64,000 nucleotides of DNA from Klebsormidium nitens (Eukaryota > Streptophyta > Klebsormidiophyceae > Klebsormidiales > Klebsormidiaceae), in contig DF236950.1 of assembly GCA_000708835.1 (NCBI GenBank), forward strand, positions 7,508-71,507, read 5' to 3'. The notes beneath the pieces are model-generated. The model was not told where the DNA came from and made no database searches. It saw only the letters and a list, made by a program, of their open reading frames with translations. Every line of letters starts with the position of its first letter. The stretch's first letter is position 1. Of this stretch, positions 9,935-20,400 are shown piece after piece. A program made the position numbers and the translations under genes.

Positions 9935-12423
9935 CTACCCAGATCGAGGATTACCATAATACTCCTGCATCAACATCTTCCGCATATTCTCATCATCAAG
10001 CAAGGTCATTCGCTTCTTGCTGACTTGCTCGAGTTGCTCCTCCACGTCGTCAAGCCGTCTCTTCATGTCGTGCCACTTCCACTTGATTACTCGCTCGCCC
10101 AACGAGCACCGAAGAAGACCCTCCACGAGTTGCAAGGACTTGACTCGCACAGCCATGTCCTCGTCTGGCCAGAATGCACGAATCTGTATTGCAACACACC
10201 AGAATTCATTGCTTTTGACGTACATAGTACGCACTTGACCTGCAACTTAAACCTATCTTTTCCGAGATTGGGAAGCCAAACAAAACAGAAGCTTCAGAAG
10301 CTCAATTGCTAATCCGACTTGGCAACAACAAACAGCGGAGTCGTCAACTTGGAACAAGGTGCTGCACAAAGTGGCCGTAGTCCACGATCTTATGACATCA
10401 CAACTATGTAAGAATGCAATAACAACCACTAGAGCAGCCACCCACCTCAGCTGACTTTTCAAAATCGTACCACAAGGGCTGCTCAATGGACATTGAAAAG
10501 TACCTGAGTCATGCTGTACAAAGTGCCAATGGGGTACTCTCCAGGTTCCACCGCCAGGCCATAGTCGCGCTTGAGGACCTTCCTCTGCCAATTGTAACGC
10601 TGTTGCACCCAGTCCATGTCCTCCCTTGTAAGGGTTGTCAGAGAGGCCTTGTCGAGGAAGCCGTCCTTCTTGACTGTATAGAACCCTGTAAAACCGACAG
10701 CAAACACTTGATAAGCAACATGGGAGAGGGCCTGGACTCAATAGTTTACCTTGTGAATCTTCAGATAATCTTAATGGCTGAGTACATCCGTGTAGCAGAC
10801 TCTGCACACACAGCCTACAAAAGGACTAAACTATCAAGACCTTTCCAGTTACGCTTTCAAGTTCTTTGCTAGATCATGTAACAGTGGCTTTAAATCTAAA
10901 CCGGAGAAGGAAGTGTATCAGGCAGTGCAAATCATGCTTTGCCTGAATGATCATCTTCCATCTGACCACTCACCTTGAAGCTGGAAAACCTCTCCTGCCC
11001 ACTGTTTCAAATCGAATCCCAGGCCGAACACTGGAGACTGCCTTGAGGGCTCCTTCATCCAGTTTATAATAGCATGAAGGATGAGGTATTTGGCGAGCTG
11101 CCACCTGCCTCCAGGGCCGTCTTCCCAGTTCTGCAATGACGATTCAGGTGAAGGTAACAAGAATGTAAAAGGACACAAGATTCTCCGCCTCGAATATTCC
11201 TGCCTACGAGTGTCAATTGCAGACGAATTGTACAGCTGCACAATAGAAAACGTCTGCGTCTTACAGGCCCTTCTACGACATCCCTTGGTCAACAACATGT
11301 GGGCAAGAATCAACAAGAAATCGACCTTTCGGAAGGACGACCCTTTCCAATCTGCTCGGTAACATAGAAAGGGAGGCACAGCATCCAGATCCAAGTATCA
11401 CTACTCTACAGTCCTCAGAAGCCCCTTCAAGTAATGAATCATCAGGGATTGCTTACAGCAAGCAAGTGTGCCTTCATCTCCCATATGAGCTTGGCGCAGA
11501 TGGAATACTTGTACGCCGAGGTTGCATTCAGGATCGCCTTGTCAATGACACTTCCCATCCAATCCATGCTTTGCCGGCCCACTCCCTCGCTGCTCTCGTG
11601 CTCCCAGACGATCCCTCTGGAGCTCCCTGGCGATCCTTGCTTCGGGTCTCCTTCGGGGCCTTTGGCTTTCTTTGGCGTCAGTGCTGCATCTTTTATTGCA
11701 TGTTGGCCTACCGGCTGCAAAAGATACAAGAGTGAACCCATCGTCACCCCTTGTCAAAGGCATGCAAAATCTTGGCACAATCTTGGCACAATCAGCCTTC
11801 AATAATGCAAGTCACCTTCAATCAGATTAGGCTCGTAGATGTGTGATGGGCCATTTATCCCTTCCACTTTAACAGCTCAAAATCATGAAAAGCAAAGCAC
11901 TGAGGGTTCAGCCCTCCAACTGAAAACCAACAAGTTGTGCACATTGAGAAAAGTGTGCAGGTCCCTTTAGGATAACCGCTCGGATAGGAACACTGACTCG
12001 TCAAAAAAACTGCAAAAGCAACCACAGACAATGGCAACGCTTCAATGGACGGTACAAACTTACCTGTTCTGGGGGCTCAACTGATTCTTTGAAGATCGTA
12101 CTCCCTTCCCCATTGTCCCTGGGATCATTAGGGATCGCGAGCTCGTTGAGAAGAGTGATGATGCCCTGAGTTCGTGTCCTGTTGTTCAGCTCCCCGCCTG
12201 ACTTCTTAAGAGCACGTCCAGTTCTTTCTAAATCCTTCTGTATCACTCTGAACACTTCTACGACTATGTTGAAGTCCTCAATGGCTCCCCCTTCCCATGG
12301 ATTATTCGGCAAGTCTGTTGAGGCTTTGAAGCGGATGCATGGCCAATTCAGCATCAGGATGTGTTGAGTCCAACTGCTTGCAGGCAGCTTGAAGGGCAAC
12401 TCTTCCAACTCTTTCTTAGGCAT
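9935..12423 (-). CDS. Unrecognised 401-aa protein, five exons
   Basis: Exons are 12423-12064, 11714-11457, 11130-10974, 10685-10504 and 10183-9935. All introns are GT-AG and the phases are consistent (0, 0, 1, 0), giving 401 aa. The N-terminal exon (MPKKELEELP...) contains an Asn/Arg-rich helix-like segment. The second exon has a Lys/Gly/Ser-rich linker. The fourth reads like a folded domain (KASLTTLTREDMDWVQQR). The last is a charged helix (RRLDDVEEQLEQVSKKR) typical of a coiled coil. I recognise no family, catalytic motif, signal peptide or membrane segment. An upstream exon is possible because the frame stays open before the ATG. The transposon described below is inserted 322 bp upstream of the start, in what would be its promoter. 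Confidence 0.55.
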
Positions 12424-12486
12424 CCTTGCCGAGAAAGGCGGCAGGTTCAAAAAGCAGGTCCGCTGTACGCTTTGAATCAATCCACT

Positions 12487-12586
12487 CACTTCCAACTGCT
12501 CGCATACAAACAAGCTCACCCCTTTCTACTACGTTTCACTTCCAACTGCTCGCATACAAACAAGCTCAGCCCTTTCTACTACGTTC
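12487..12586. repeat. Exact-period 50-bp tandem duplication
   Basis: A 50-bp unit (ACTTCCAACTGCTCGCATAC, then AAACAAGCTCA and CCCTTTCTACTACG) is present twice in direct repeat with only one or two mismatches. It lies just upstream of the start codon of the 401-aa protein, so it is probably in its 5' untranslated or promoter region. Confidence 0.85.
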
Positions 12587-12733
12587 TCGAATAGCTTCAC
12601 GTCTCCCTTGTCCTGTGCACGTGGTTAGCGTTCCTGCACCCTTCTTCCTCGAGCGACGCAGGGGTCGGTACACAGATTGCACTGTGGCACTGGCAGTAAC
12701 TTTTGTTATAGCCGAGACGAGATGGCTGCTTCG

Positions 12734-12745
12734 CTCTTGTTCAAC
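12734..12745. repeat. Candidate target-site duplication, left copy
   Basis: The 12-mer CTCTTGTTCAAC abuts the left terminal repeat of the transposon. The same 12-mer is found in direct orientation at 29385-29396, abutting the right terminal repeat. MULEs usually duplicate 8-11 bp, so one to three of these bases may be chance identity. Confidence 0.75.
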
Positions 12746-12935
12746 GAGCTATTTCTTAGGATGAGCCTTAGGCCATGAGCGTTTGAGCGCCCCGCTTCAG
12801 ATTTGAGCGTTACCGCAGAAAATTTGAGCGTTACCGGCTCAAATCTGACGTCATAGCGCTCAAAGTAGTCGTATGCCCGCTTTTTAGGGGCGCGCGCACT
12901 ATTCGCGGTCGCCTTGCTGACGTCAGCAGAAGGGC
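12746..12935 (+). repeat. Left terminal inverted repeat with internal TGAGCGT sub-repeats
   Basis: Beginning CTATTTCTTAGGATGAGC at 12749, this end contains four near-copies of TGAGCGTT(A/T)CCG or TGAGCG (about 12776-12835), then TGACGTCA, GCGGTCGCC and the perfect palindrome TGCTGACGTCAGCA at 12915-12928. The reverse complement of the right end shows the same order: ATGAGC, CATGAGCGTATGAGCGC, TGAGCGTA, GGTCGCC, TGACGTCAGCAG. Similarity is patchy, as expected for old or fast-evolving MULE ends. Confidence 0.65.
12915..12928. promoter_or_regulatory. Perfect ACGT-core palindrome in the left TIR
   Basis: TGCTGACGTCAGCA is a perfect 14-bp palindrome around a TGACGTCA core, the class of site bound by plant bZIP factors. 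It recurs as a 16-bp perfect palindrome just upstream of the transposase start (23133-23148) and in part in the right TIR (29273-29282). A role in transcription or in transposase binding is inferred. Confidence 0.45.
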
Positions 12936-13409
12936 TTGTAAAATTTACGGGAAATTGGCCATACTTCGAAGATCTGGACCTTTTGTACTAGCTGAGGGCG
13001 GGAGCACGCACAGCTAGGTTAGCTTTCCGCACATTATTACCGACGGGCTCGCTCTATGCATGACTGCTGCGGTTTTTTTCGGTTAAACCCGGGGTTATAC
13101 ACGGGTGGTAGTTCAGTCAACATAATAGTCAACATAATTGTAGGCAGTTGTGCAAGAAATATTCAGCATACCAGAGCCTCCTCCTATTAGCATGACATGC
13201 CGTCCATTCTGCACTTCATGATTCAGGGATTGCATATACGTTCATTTATCATGGACACTAATCACAAACTATTGTCTTTCGACTTGAGTCGACAATACAT
13301 ATTTTGACAATGCAATTCAACCAATTTATACTTTTCTTCATACAAAAAACGCACTGTCTGCGAAGTTCTTTAGCTGCCTTCAATCCTACATGTTACGGAC
13401 CTTCCGGCA
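12936..13409. other. Sub-terminal non-coding region of the transposon
   Basis: No coding exon is visible. From about 13100 the sequence becomes AT-rich and probably holds the 3' untranslated region of the OTU-like gene, which ends at 13410 on the minus strand. Confidence 0.45.
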
Positions 13410-14105
13410 TTAACACATCGTAATGACACTCCGAACGTGGTACCAGACCGCCTCGTTTTCTCTCAACTGTACAAACTCCATCTGGGGTTGGTAGATCCTC
13501 ATCTTCCTCCTATTTTCCCCCTTTGCCACCGTTACCTTGTGGCCCATCGCCCATACGACCCTTTGCTCGAAGTCCCCTCCCCAGCATCCGCTTCGCGACA
13601 TTCTGTCTACGTAAGTATCGAATTCAGTCAAATCGTCCTCGTCCCGTAGCGCTTGGTACAATTTTTCCCACGTTGGCAATGGTCGCCGTTTGCTCGGGGG
13701 CCTCGAGGACGTTATCAACTGGGGGGGGATAGGCCTATTCTTGTGGTCACGCAGGTAGGCAACTATCGTTGCGCGCACCTTCAACCCCTCTTTCTCTAAG
13801 TCGATTGGGAGACGACCAGCCCGCAGCTGTGCAGCAAGCTCCTCTCCCCCTCCTAGGGGCTCTCCGTTCAATGTTGCCACCACAAATGCAGTCATGAAGA
13901 AGCAGTTCATGTTATCACCGCTTATTGCGAACCGCTTGTAATTGCGCAAGTCCACCGTCCCCTCCGAACTTCGCACGACGATATCATCGCTATCTTCGCT
14001 GTCCGATGACTCGGACAGAGTCACAGGCGGCTCAGCTATTGATCTTGCCGGTGAGGACATGATGGAACCCGAGACTGCAACCGATGCGATGACCTTCGTT
14101 AGCAT
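13410..14105 (-). CDS. OTU-like cysteine protease, transposon cargo
   Basis: This single-exon frame encodes 231 aa. An acidic Ser/Asp-rich N-terminus (about residues 20-55) precedes a DNMNCF motif near residue 65, matching the D-x-x-x-C nucleophile motif of OTU deubiquitinases. Further on, GGDFEQRVVWAMGHKVTV corresponds to the conserved WGG-x-x-E helix and following strand, and VWYHVRS near the C-terminus supplies the expected catalytic histidine. OTU enzymes cleave ubiquitin linkages or isopeptide bonds. OTU and ULP1-type peptidases are recurrent passengers of plant and protist transposons, where they may protect the transposase from ubiquitin-dependent turnover. That role is inferred here. 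The gene is downstream of the large ParB-motif gene on the same strand. A further in-frame ATG lies 15 codons into the frame. Confidence 0.65.
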   Translation of the reverse strand: MLTKVIASVAVSGSIMSSPARSIAEPPVTLSESSDSEDSDDIVVRSSEGTVDLRNYKRFAISGDNMNCFFMTAFVVATLNGEPLGGGEELAAQLRAGRLPIDLEKEGLKVRATIVAYLRDHKNRPIPPQLITSSRPPSKRRPLPTWEKLYQALRDEDDLTEFDTYVDRMSRSGCWGGDFEQRVVWAMGHKVTVAKGENRRKMRIYQPQMEFVQLRENEAVWYHVRSVITMC

Positions 14106-14446
14106 GTGACGGCTCGTCTCGAAATCACGATTTGACTATTAGCAAATATCACGGTCACTTCATGCCGCGGTCTTGCATTGAGTAGTCCGAGAGGTTGACT
14201 GCCCGGTCGGTATGAGATCACAAACTTGAAGCAAACAGATCCATTCCAGAATAGTTCGTCGGTTGGTGGGATGTTTTTTTTATTTACAGTCGTATTCCTA
14301 GTTTGGCGTTTTTTTTTCCTCGGATTGTTGACTGCAAATGGTTATCTACGAAGCTTTCCTATTTTTCAGCTCACACTTCCTAACTGTTTACTAGTGACAT
14401 TGTTCCTATCACACTGCGAGATTCCTAATCCTCAAGTGCTGCATCT
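14106..14446. other. Spacer between two cargo genes
   Basis: About 340 bp without a supported exon. It has T-rich runs (near 14273 and 14309) that could serve as polypyrimidine or 3' processing context for the ParB-motif gene ending at 14447. Confidence 0.4.
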
Positions 14447-17400
14447 TCAATCCTCTGGCTCCTCTATCAGGTAATCGACAAACTTCAAGGCCTCGGCATG
14501 GCTAGGGGCTGGTGACTCCTCACGTGGCGCTCTCTGGCTGCTCTCGGTCGCCTCATCGCTGACGGCCGACTGCCCACCTTCACCCCCTTCGGCCGGCCCT
14601 TCTCCGCCCTTCTCCCCCCCCTTATTCCGCTTCTTCCGTTCTTTCTTTTCTCCCCCCCCTTCCCCCTCGGACTTTCTCTTCCTCCCCTTGGTCTTCGTGT
14701 CCTCAGCAGGGCCCTCTCCACCGCCCTCCGCCGTTCCCTCCGCCGTTCCCCCCTTCTCTTTCCTCTTCCGCTGTTTCTTCTCTTTGGGCTCGCTCCCTTC
14801 TGCCTTCTCTCCCTCTTTTTCCGCCGCAACAGGACCCTTCCTCTTCGCGGGCTCCTTCTTAGCGGCTGCCGCCGCACCGCTCGCTGCGTCTTTCTTTCCA
14901 GAGCCTGACGCGGCGCCTGCTGCCCCCTTCTTTCCCCCGGCGACTTTCCCCGACTTGCCCCCCTTCCCAGCCGCACTGGGACCCGTCTTCTTCTCCGTCA
15001 CTTGCTTTTCCCCCGTCGAAGCTACCTTTTCCTTCCCCTTTCGAGATGTCGCCGTCCCGGCTGTCTTCGAGGAGGGTGCTGTGGTAGTCTCTGCGGGGGC
15101 TGCTGGCAGCGGATCGAACTCGTCCGGAAGCTTTTGCCCCGCCCGGTACGCCATCGCCCGCTCGGCGAACGTCATGTCGGTGGGCGTGGATCTGATCCTC
15201 CGCCCCTTCGACCCCATCCACACATGCAGCCTGCGGCTAAGTACCGACACCACCAGCATGTTTCTCCTCAGCAGGGCAGCTGTCGTGTACCCGTTCTCCT
15301 CCCCTAAAACCACAGCTACCGCGCTCCCAGTCGCAGAGGGGACGGCGCCCTGTACATAGCAGATGCACAAGCTCCATCAAAAGTCTGAAACAGAACAAGG
15401 CATCGTAGGCAGGCTGTGACACTAGGGCAGAAACAAGTACTCGATGAATAAGTAGCCGAAGTCAAAGCAGACTAGAAACAGATGTTTATTTCCCACACCG
15501 CAACCATCGCAGGCAGGATGCGACACTTTACCACAGTCGTCAAACAATTTAAGACACTGCTCGTGCATAAGGAACTCATATATCATCGTCATCGAAGTGC
15601 TCCTGCCCCGCTTACAAAACATCACATGCAGGGTGCGACACTATCCAGCGTGAGGAAATACAATCACCTCGAGAATGCTGTTGATGGTCTCCAGGGGCCA
15701 GCTCTCTGGGTCGGCTGTGCACGGACTGGTCTGCAATAGACAAGGAGAGTGGCATCAGTTTCAGAAAACCCTTTACTACAAAAGCATCGCACGCAGCATG
15801 CGACGCTTTTACAACTTCCACCATCGAAGATTTGCAGTGGGCCGAGCTGCTTGTAAGAGGACCTACCGTGAACGTGCCGGCGTGCTTGAACTTCTTGTGG
15901 GTCAGCCCGAACCCGTACTGCTTGGACTGGTCGGGGAGCTCCAGCTCGGACCCGACGGGAGTCAAGTAGACGACCTGGTACATCGTCCCACTGTCTCCCC
16001 ACTTCTCGAACTTCCCGAACCCCTTCTGAGAGTAAATAGACATTCGTTAGGACTTAAGTGAGTTCAAGCTATCTTGATGAGGGCGGGACCTGTTATGGAG
16101 CTTCTTGCACAGTGTACATGACAAACAAGCAAGACAAAACACATGGCGAGCCCCAGCTTTTATACCTAGAGGGGAAAGCTACAAAGTACAGCAGCTGATC
16201 AAACTCTCCATAGTCAAAAGCAATCATAGTGAAGACGGAAAACAAACAAGACGACACACGGCAAGCCCAACACTTTTTAAACTACAGAGGAAAGCTACAA
16301 AACACAGCAGCTCGTAGAGGTCAGAGCAGTCTCTAAAGTTGGTAAAAAAGTTGCGCTTAACCTACCTCCAGTTTCTTGGGGACCAGGCAGATGACCCTGC
16401 GGGCGACTATCTGTAGACCGGGCGCAATCCAGTCGAGCGGGGTGTCGCCCGGAAGAACCGCGATCCCCACTGTTCCGTCAAACCTGAGAAGGTCTGACAT
16501 CAGCTGTGTCGCCGCCCTGACTGACGACTCGAGCGCGCGCGCGTCTCCGACCACCTCCCTAGCGCACGCAGCTAGATACATAACTAGATGGACCGGTCGC
16601 TCCGTCAAGTCGAATTCCTGGCTGCTGGAGGTCACCCAACCCAGGCGGTCTGTGATGGCGGAAATGGGGGGGAACTTCTCCCCAACTACCCCCTGATGCG
16701 CTGTGTCCGTTCGGACCGCCATGACAGCCAGGCGGGAGTCCGGGCGGATTTGGAGGACGATTTTGCGGTCCCATAGTTCCAGGGAGCGGGGGGGGTTTAC
16801 AATCGACTCCACGACCGAGGCTGACAGATAGGGGGCGGCCGGGAGCTTCTCCTTCTTGGCCAGGGTCCGCGGTTCAGCCCCCCTGTCCCAAACCCGGATC
16901 GTGGGGGTGGCTTCGTCACAGTCCACCTCCCACCGGCACCCCATTACCGCTTCCCTGAAGGGCGTTGTGTCCAGGTAGTCCAGCTCTTAAGGTCCCACTG
17001 CGAGTACATGACTTGCTCGTCGGCCACGTAGTCACGGTCTTCGTTTTTGAACATTGTGCCGGCGGGTTTCACGAAACCAGCGCGCGTGATGAGCGCGTGC
17101 CGCAGCTCCGGAACTGGGATGACGACGAATTGTTGGATGACGAGTTTGGGGAGGTTCTGCAGCGCCACGAGAGTCTGCAGCTGGTCGGGGGTGACCTCGA
17201 AGGTGCGCGACGGGAGGACGGTCCTGAAGTAGCTGCATAGAAGGAAACTTGAGTGGTAAGGAAGGGTGTTGCATGCAGGGTGTGATACTTTAGTTCTAAT
17301 CATTGCCAAACCCCATAATACGTAAAAGGCGGGACTACTTCGGTTGGTCAAGCCTGAAATTGACGTGTCGCATGCAGGGGGCGACACTGTAACCCACAAT

Positions 17401-20400
17401 GCTTTTTATTCATAAAAGGAACGACTGAAAATATTTTATTGATCAAAAAAGAAAACACTTTGACACGACACGCTAAGAGCAGACAGCCGGTATCATTCTA
17501 GTACGGAAACCGAGTTGGTACAATTCAAACTGAACGAAACAGTTTTAATGATGTTAGCATCGCAGGCAGGATGCGATACTTCCGGGAAATACGCTCAGAC
17601 AGCAAACAAACACTCTGACAACTTTACACAACCAAATTCTTGAAGTACGATCGCCAGATATTGATTCAACAGCAGCTTCGTACCTGGGTAGATTGCACAA
17701 ATGTACAGAACAGATTTCGAAATCCACTAATTACTAACCTGAGCGTCATTCGGTCTCGCAAGGAGGCGAGCGCTGCAGGCTTGATGTTTCCGCTGAATGC
17801 GGACACGGACGCCGCCCACCAAAACGGCCTCCCCGCCGGCCCGTCCGGGGTCTGCATCCACAGAATGGCCTTGCCGAACTCGTACGGATCGTACGCTCCG
17901 GCGAAGTGGAGGTAGTCCTTAGCCAATGCAGGCGAATCCCCCCTCTTTCTGGTCTTCGGCTTCTCGTAGAACCCGAAGTCCATGAGCTGGGTGACGACAG
18001 CCTCGCACACCGCGAACAGGACCCCCATCCACTTCACCCAGGACTTCAGATTGGATCGGGATCGGTCCAGGCCGGTGATGTGCTTGAAGGACTCTCCGTC
18101 GAGTTCGCAGAGAAGCACGACGACTGCATCCCAGGAGACGGGCAGGTGCTTCATCGACAGAACGTCGAGGACGTCGATGTCTGGCACAACGAGCTCAGGC
18201 TGCTCGAGCATGACCCATCTTTGCCAAATGGGCTCCCAAAAGCCGCGCTTCTCCTTTGACAGGTTGGCGCAGTGCACCCTCTTCAGCGCCCACACAGACC
18301 GGGCGGACCCGAGTTCGCCGACTTTCTCCGCAGGGAGGCTCAAGGTCGACTTGTCCATGAGCAGCAGGCTGTAAAGCATCAAGAAATAGTAAGCCGTCTT
18401 TTCAATCGCGTCTAAACGTCAGATTTGACATAACATTCTTTCGTACAGAAGGACAAATCACAACAGTATTTCCATGACACTCAGTACAGCCAACAAGAGT
18501 AGACAATAGCATTATGCTTGCAAACTCATTATTAACCGGGATCCCGAGTTCCAATGATCTCCACGGAAAGTAACAGCAAGAAACACAGAAAACGAGTTGG
18601 GTTCTCACCCGAGGCTGGGCTTCAAGCCCACAGCAAACACAATCCCGGGGTAGTTCACTCCTTGCTCTTTGAGCTCTGCTCGCAGCTTAGTCCACTTCCC
18701 AGTGTGTTCGCCGTACAACGTGAGCATCTGCATCGGTAAATAAGTATCGCACTCAGCATGTGACACCTCCACAGCAATCGAGTACAGGAGAATAAACCTC
18801 GACAAAGAGACAGACCCAGACAAGAGAACAATTCCGCGCATACAGTGTATCCGTCCTACAAGGCTTGTCTCTCTTAACCAAATGGGAACTCGAAGGAAGA
18901 AAACAACAAGGCGTCACAGCCTGCCGGCGACACTCCAGGAGATAGGGGATCTGCTTTAAGCTGTGCAACAGTCTATAGGCTAGATATCCTTACGTCATTG
19001 AAATTCTAAAGGTTGAAGAAGCACAGCATCACATCCTGCCTGCGACACTCTCTGGTATAAAATTTCGAAAGGTTGAAGAAGCACAGCATCGCATCCTGCC
19101 TGCGACACTCTCCGAGATAGAATTCCAAAGGTTGAAGAAGCACAGCATCGCATCCTGCCTGCGACACTCTCAGTAAACTCACCGCTCCGCTGACGATCTT
19201 CTCCATCTCTTCTTCGGTCTTGTCGTTGAGCTGGTAGCAGGCGTAAACCTCTTGCGCCACAGTCTTCTTGGAGTTGAACTCGATGTTGTTGTCGTTTATC
19301 TGCCGGGACATAGCCGCGACGTCGTCCATGTTGTCAGCGGTTAGGCCGACCAAGAACGTTTGGAAGAAGATGTCCTTGGTAGTCTTTCCCGTGTCAGCCT
19401 TGTCCTTGGCACGACCCCGTTTGTATCCCTCCAGCCTGGAAAGAAATGGAATCAAATCAACAACTAATTTCCTAGCATATTTAGCACAGCGTACAGCCAA
19501 TGACCTTTGGTACAAAGCAACGGAGGCAGCCATGCCGAGTCGCTCATTTTGTTGTCGGAACGTATGGCAAAGACTGATTCGCAACCAACAACATACAGGA
19601 TGGAATACAGGGCTAACATCACCTTGGTTCTGGTTAAGCTTCTTTTCTATATTCTGTGGCAATGAAATCGTTGAATGCAGTCAAGAAACAAAGGCGAGGC
19701 AACTTTAGCATAGCGAGCGCTGACCACTGCAGTATTTCACAAATGTGCTCACCTCGAGTTCCCATCCACAAGGAACAGCCACCTCCCCACCACGTTCGCC
19801 TTAAGCCACTCCCCCTTCGCCTTCACTCCGGCGTCCTCGCTCTTGCACATCTGCCCGACCGTCTTCTCAAACTTCTCTAGATCCGCCCGATCTTCGACAG
19901 ACATCGCCGCCTTGTCTTCTTCGGTGATCAAAACGTCTTTCCCAAACGGTCTGATCACTGCCGTCACGTCCCCCCTCTCCTTGATGTGGCCCTCCACCCA
20001 GATCCTCTCCCCCGTCCTGACCTGCGCAGGCGTGGTCATCCTTTCCGTGATCCGCACCGCCTTGGGCCGTCCGTTGGCGTCTACCTCAGGGTGCACTACA
20101 CCAAACTTCTCTGCGTCGTTCCCGTTTTGCAGCATGCACATCGGGATGTCGAAGTGCAGCTTGCCCCTCCCATCCCAGTCCTTTGGATAGGCGGCGGTTG
20201 CTTCCATCAGAGACGTCATCCGGCGCGCGACCTGATGCACGCTTACCAGGTCGGTGAGCTTGCGGAACTGCAAGGGTTGAGAAACGTAGTTAGGTGAGCG
20301 AATTGAACCAATCAGCACAGTAAATATTTCGGGAGAAGGACTACACCATCACATGCTGGAGGCGATACTCTCAAAAGAGGTCTAGTAAAGGGTAACTCAA

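Noticed and set aside
14688-15359. Long plus-strand reading frame of 223 codons
   Set aside because: It is the antisense shadow of the Lys/Glu-rich last exon on the minus strand. Codon bias there keeps the other strand open as Phe/Ser/Pro-rich sequence.
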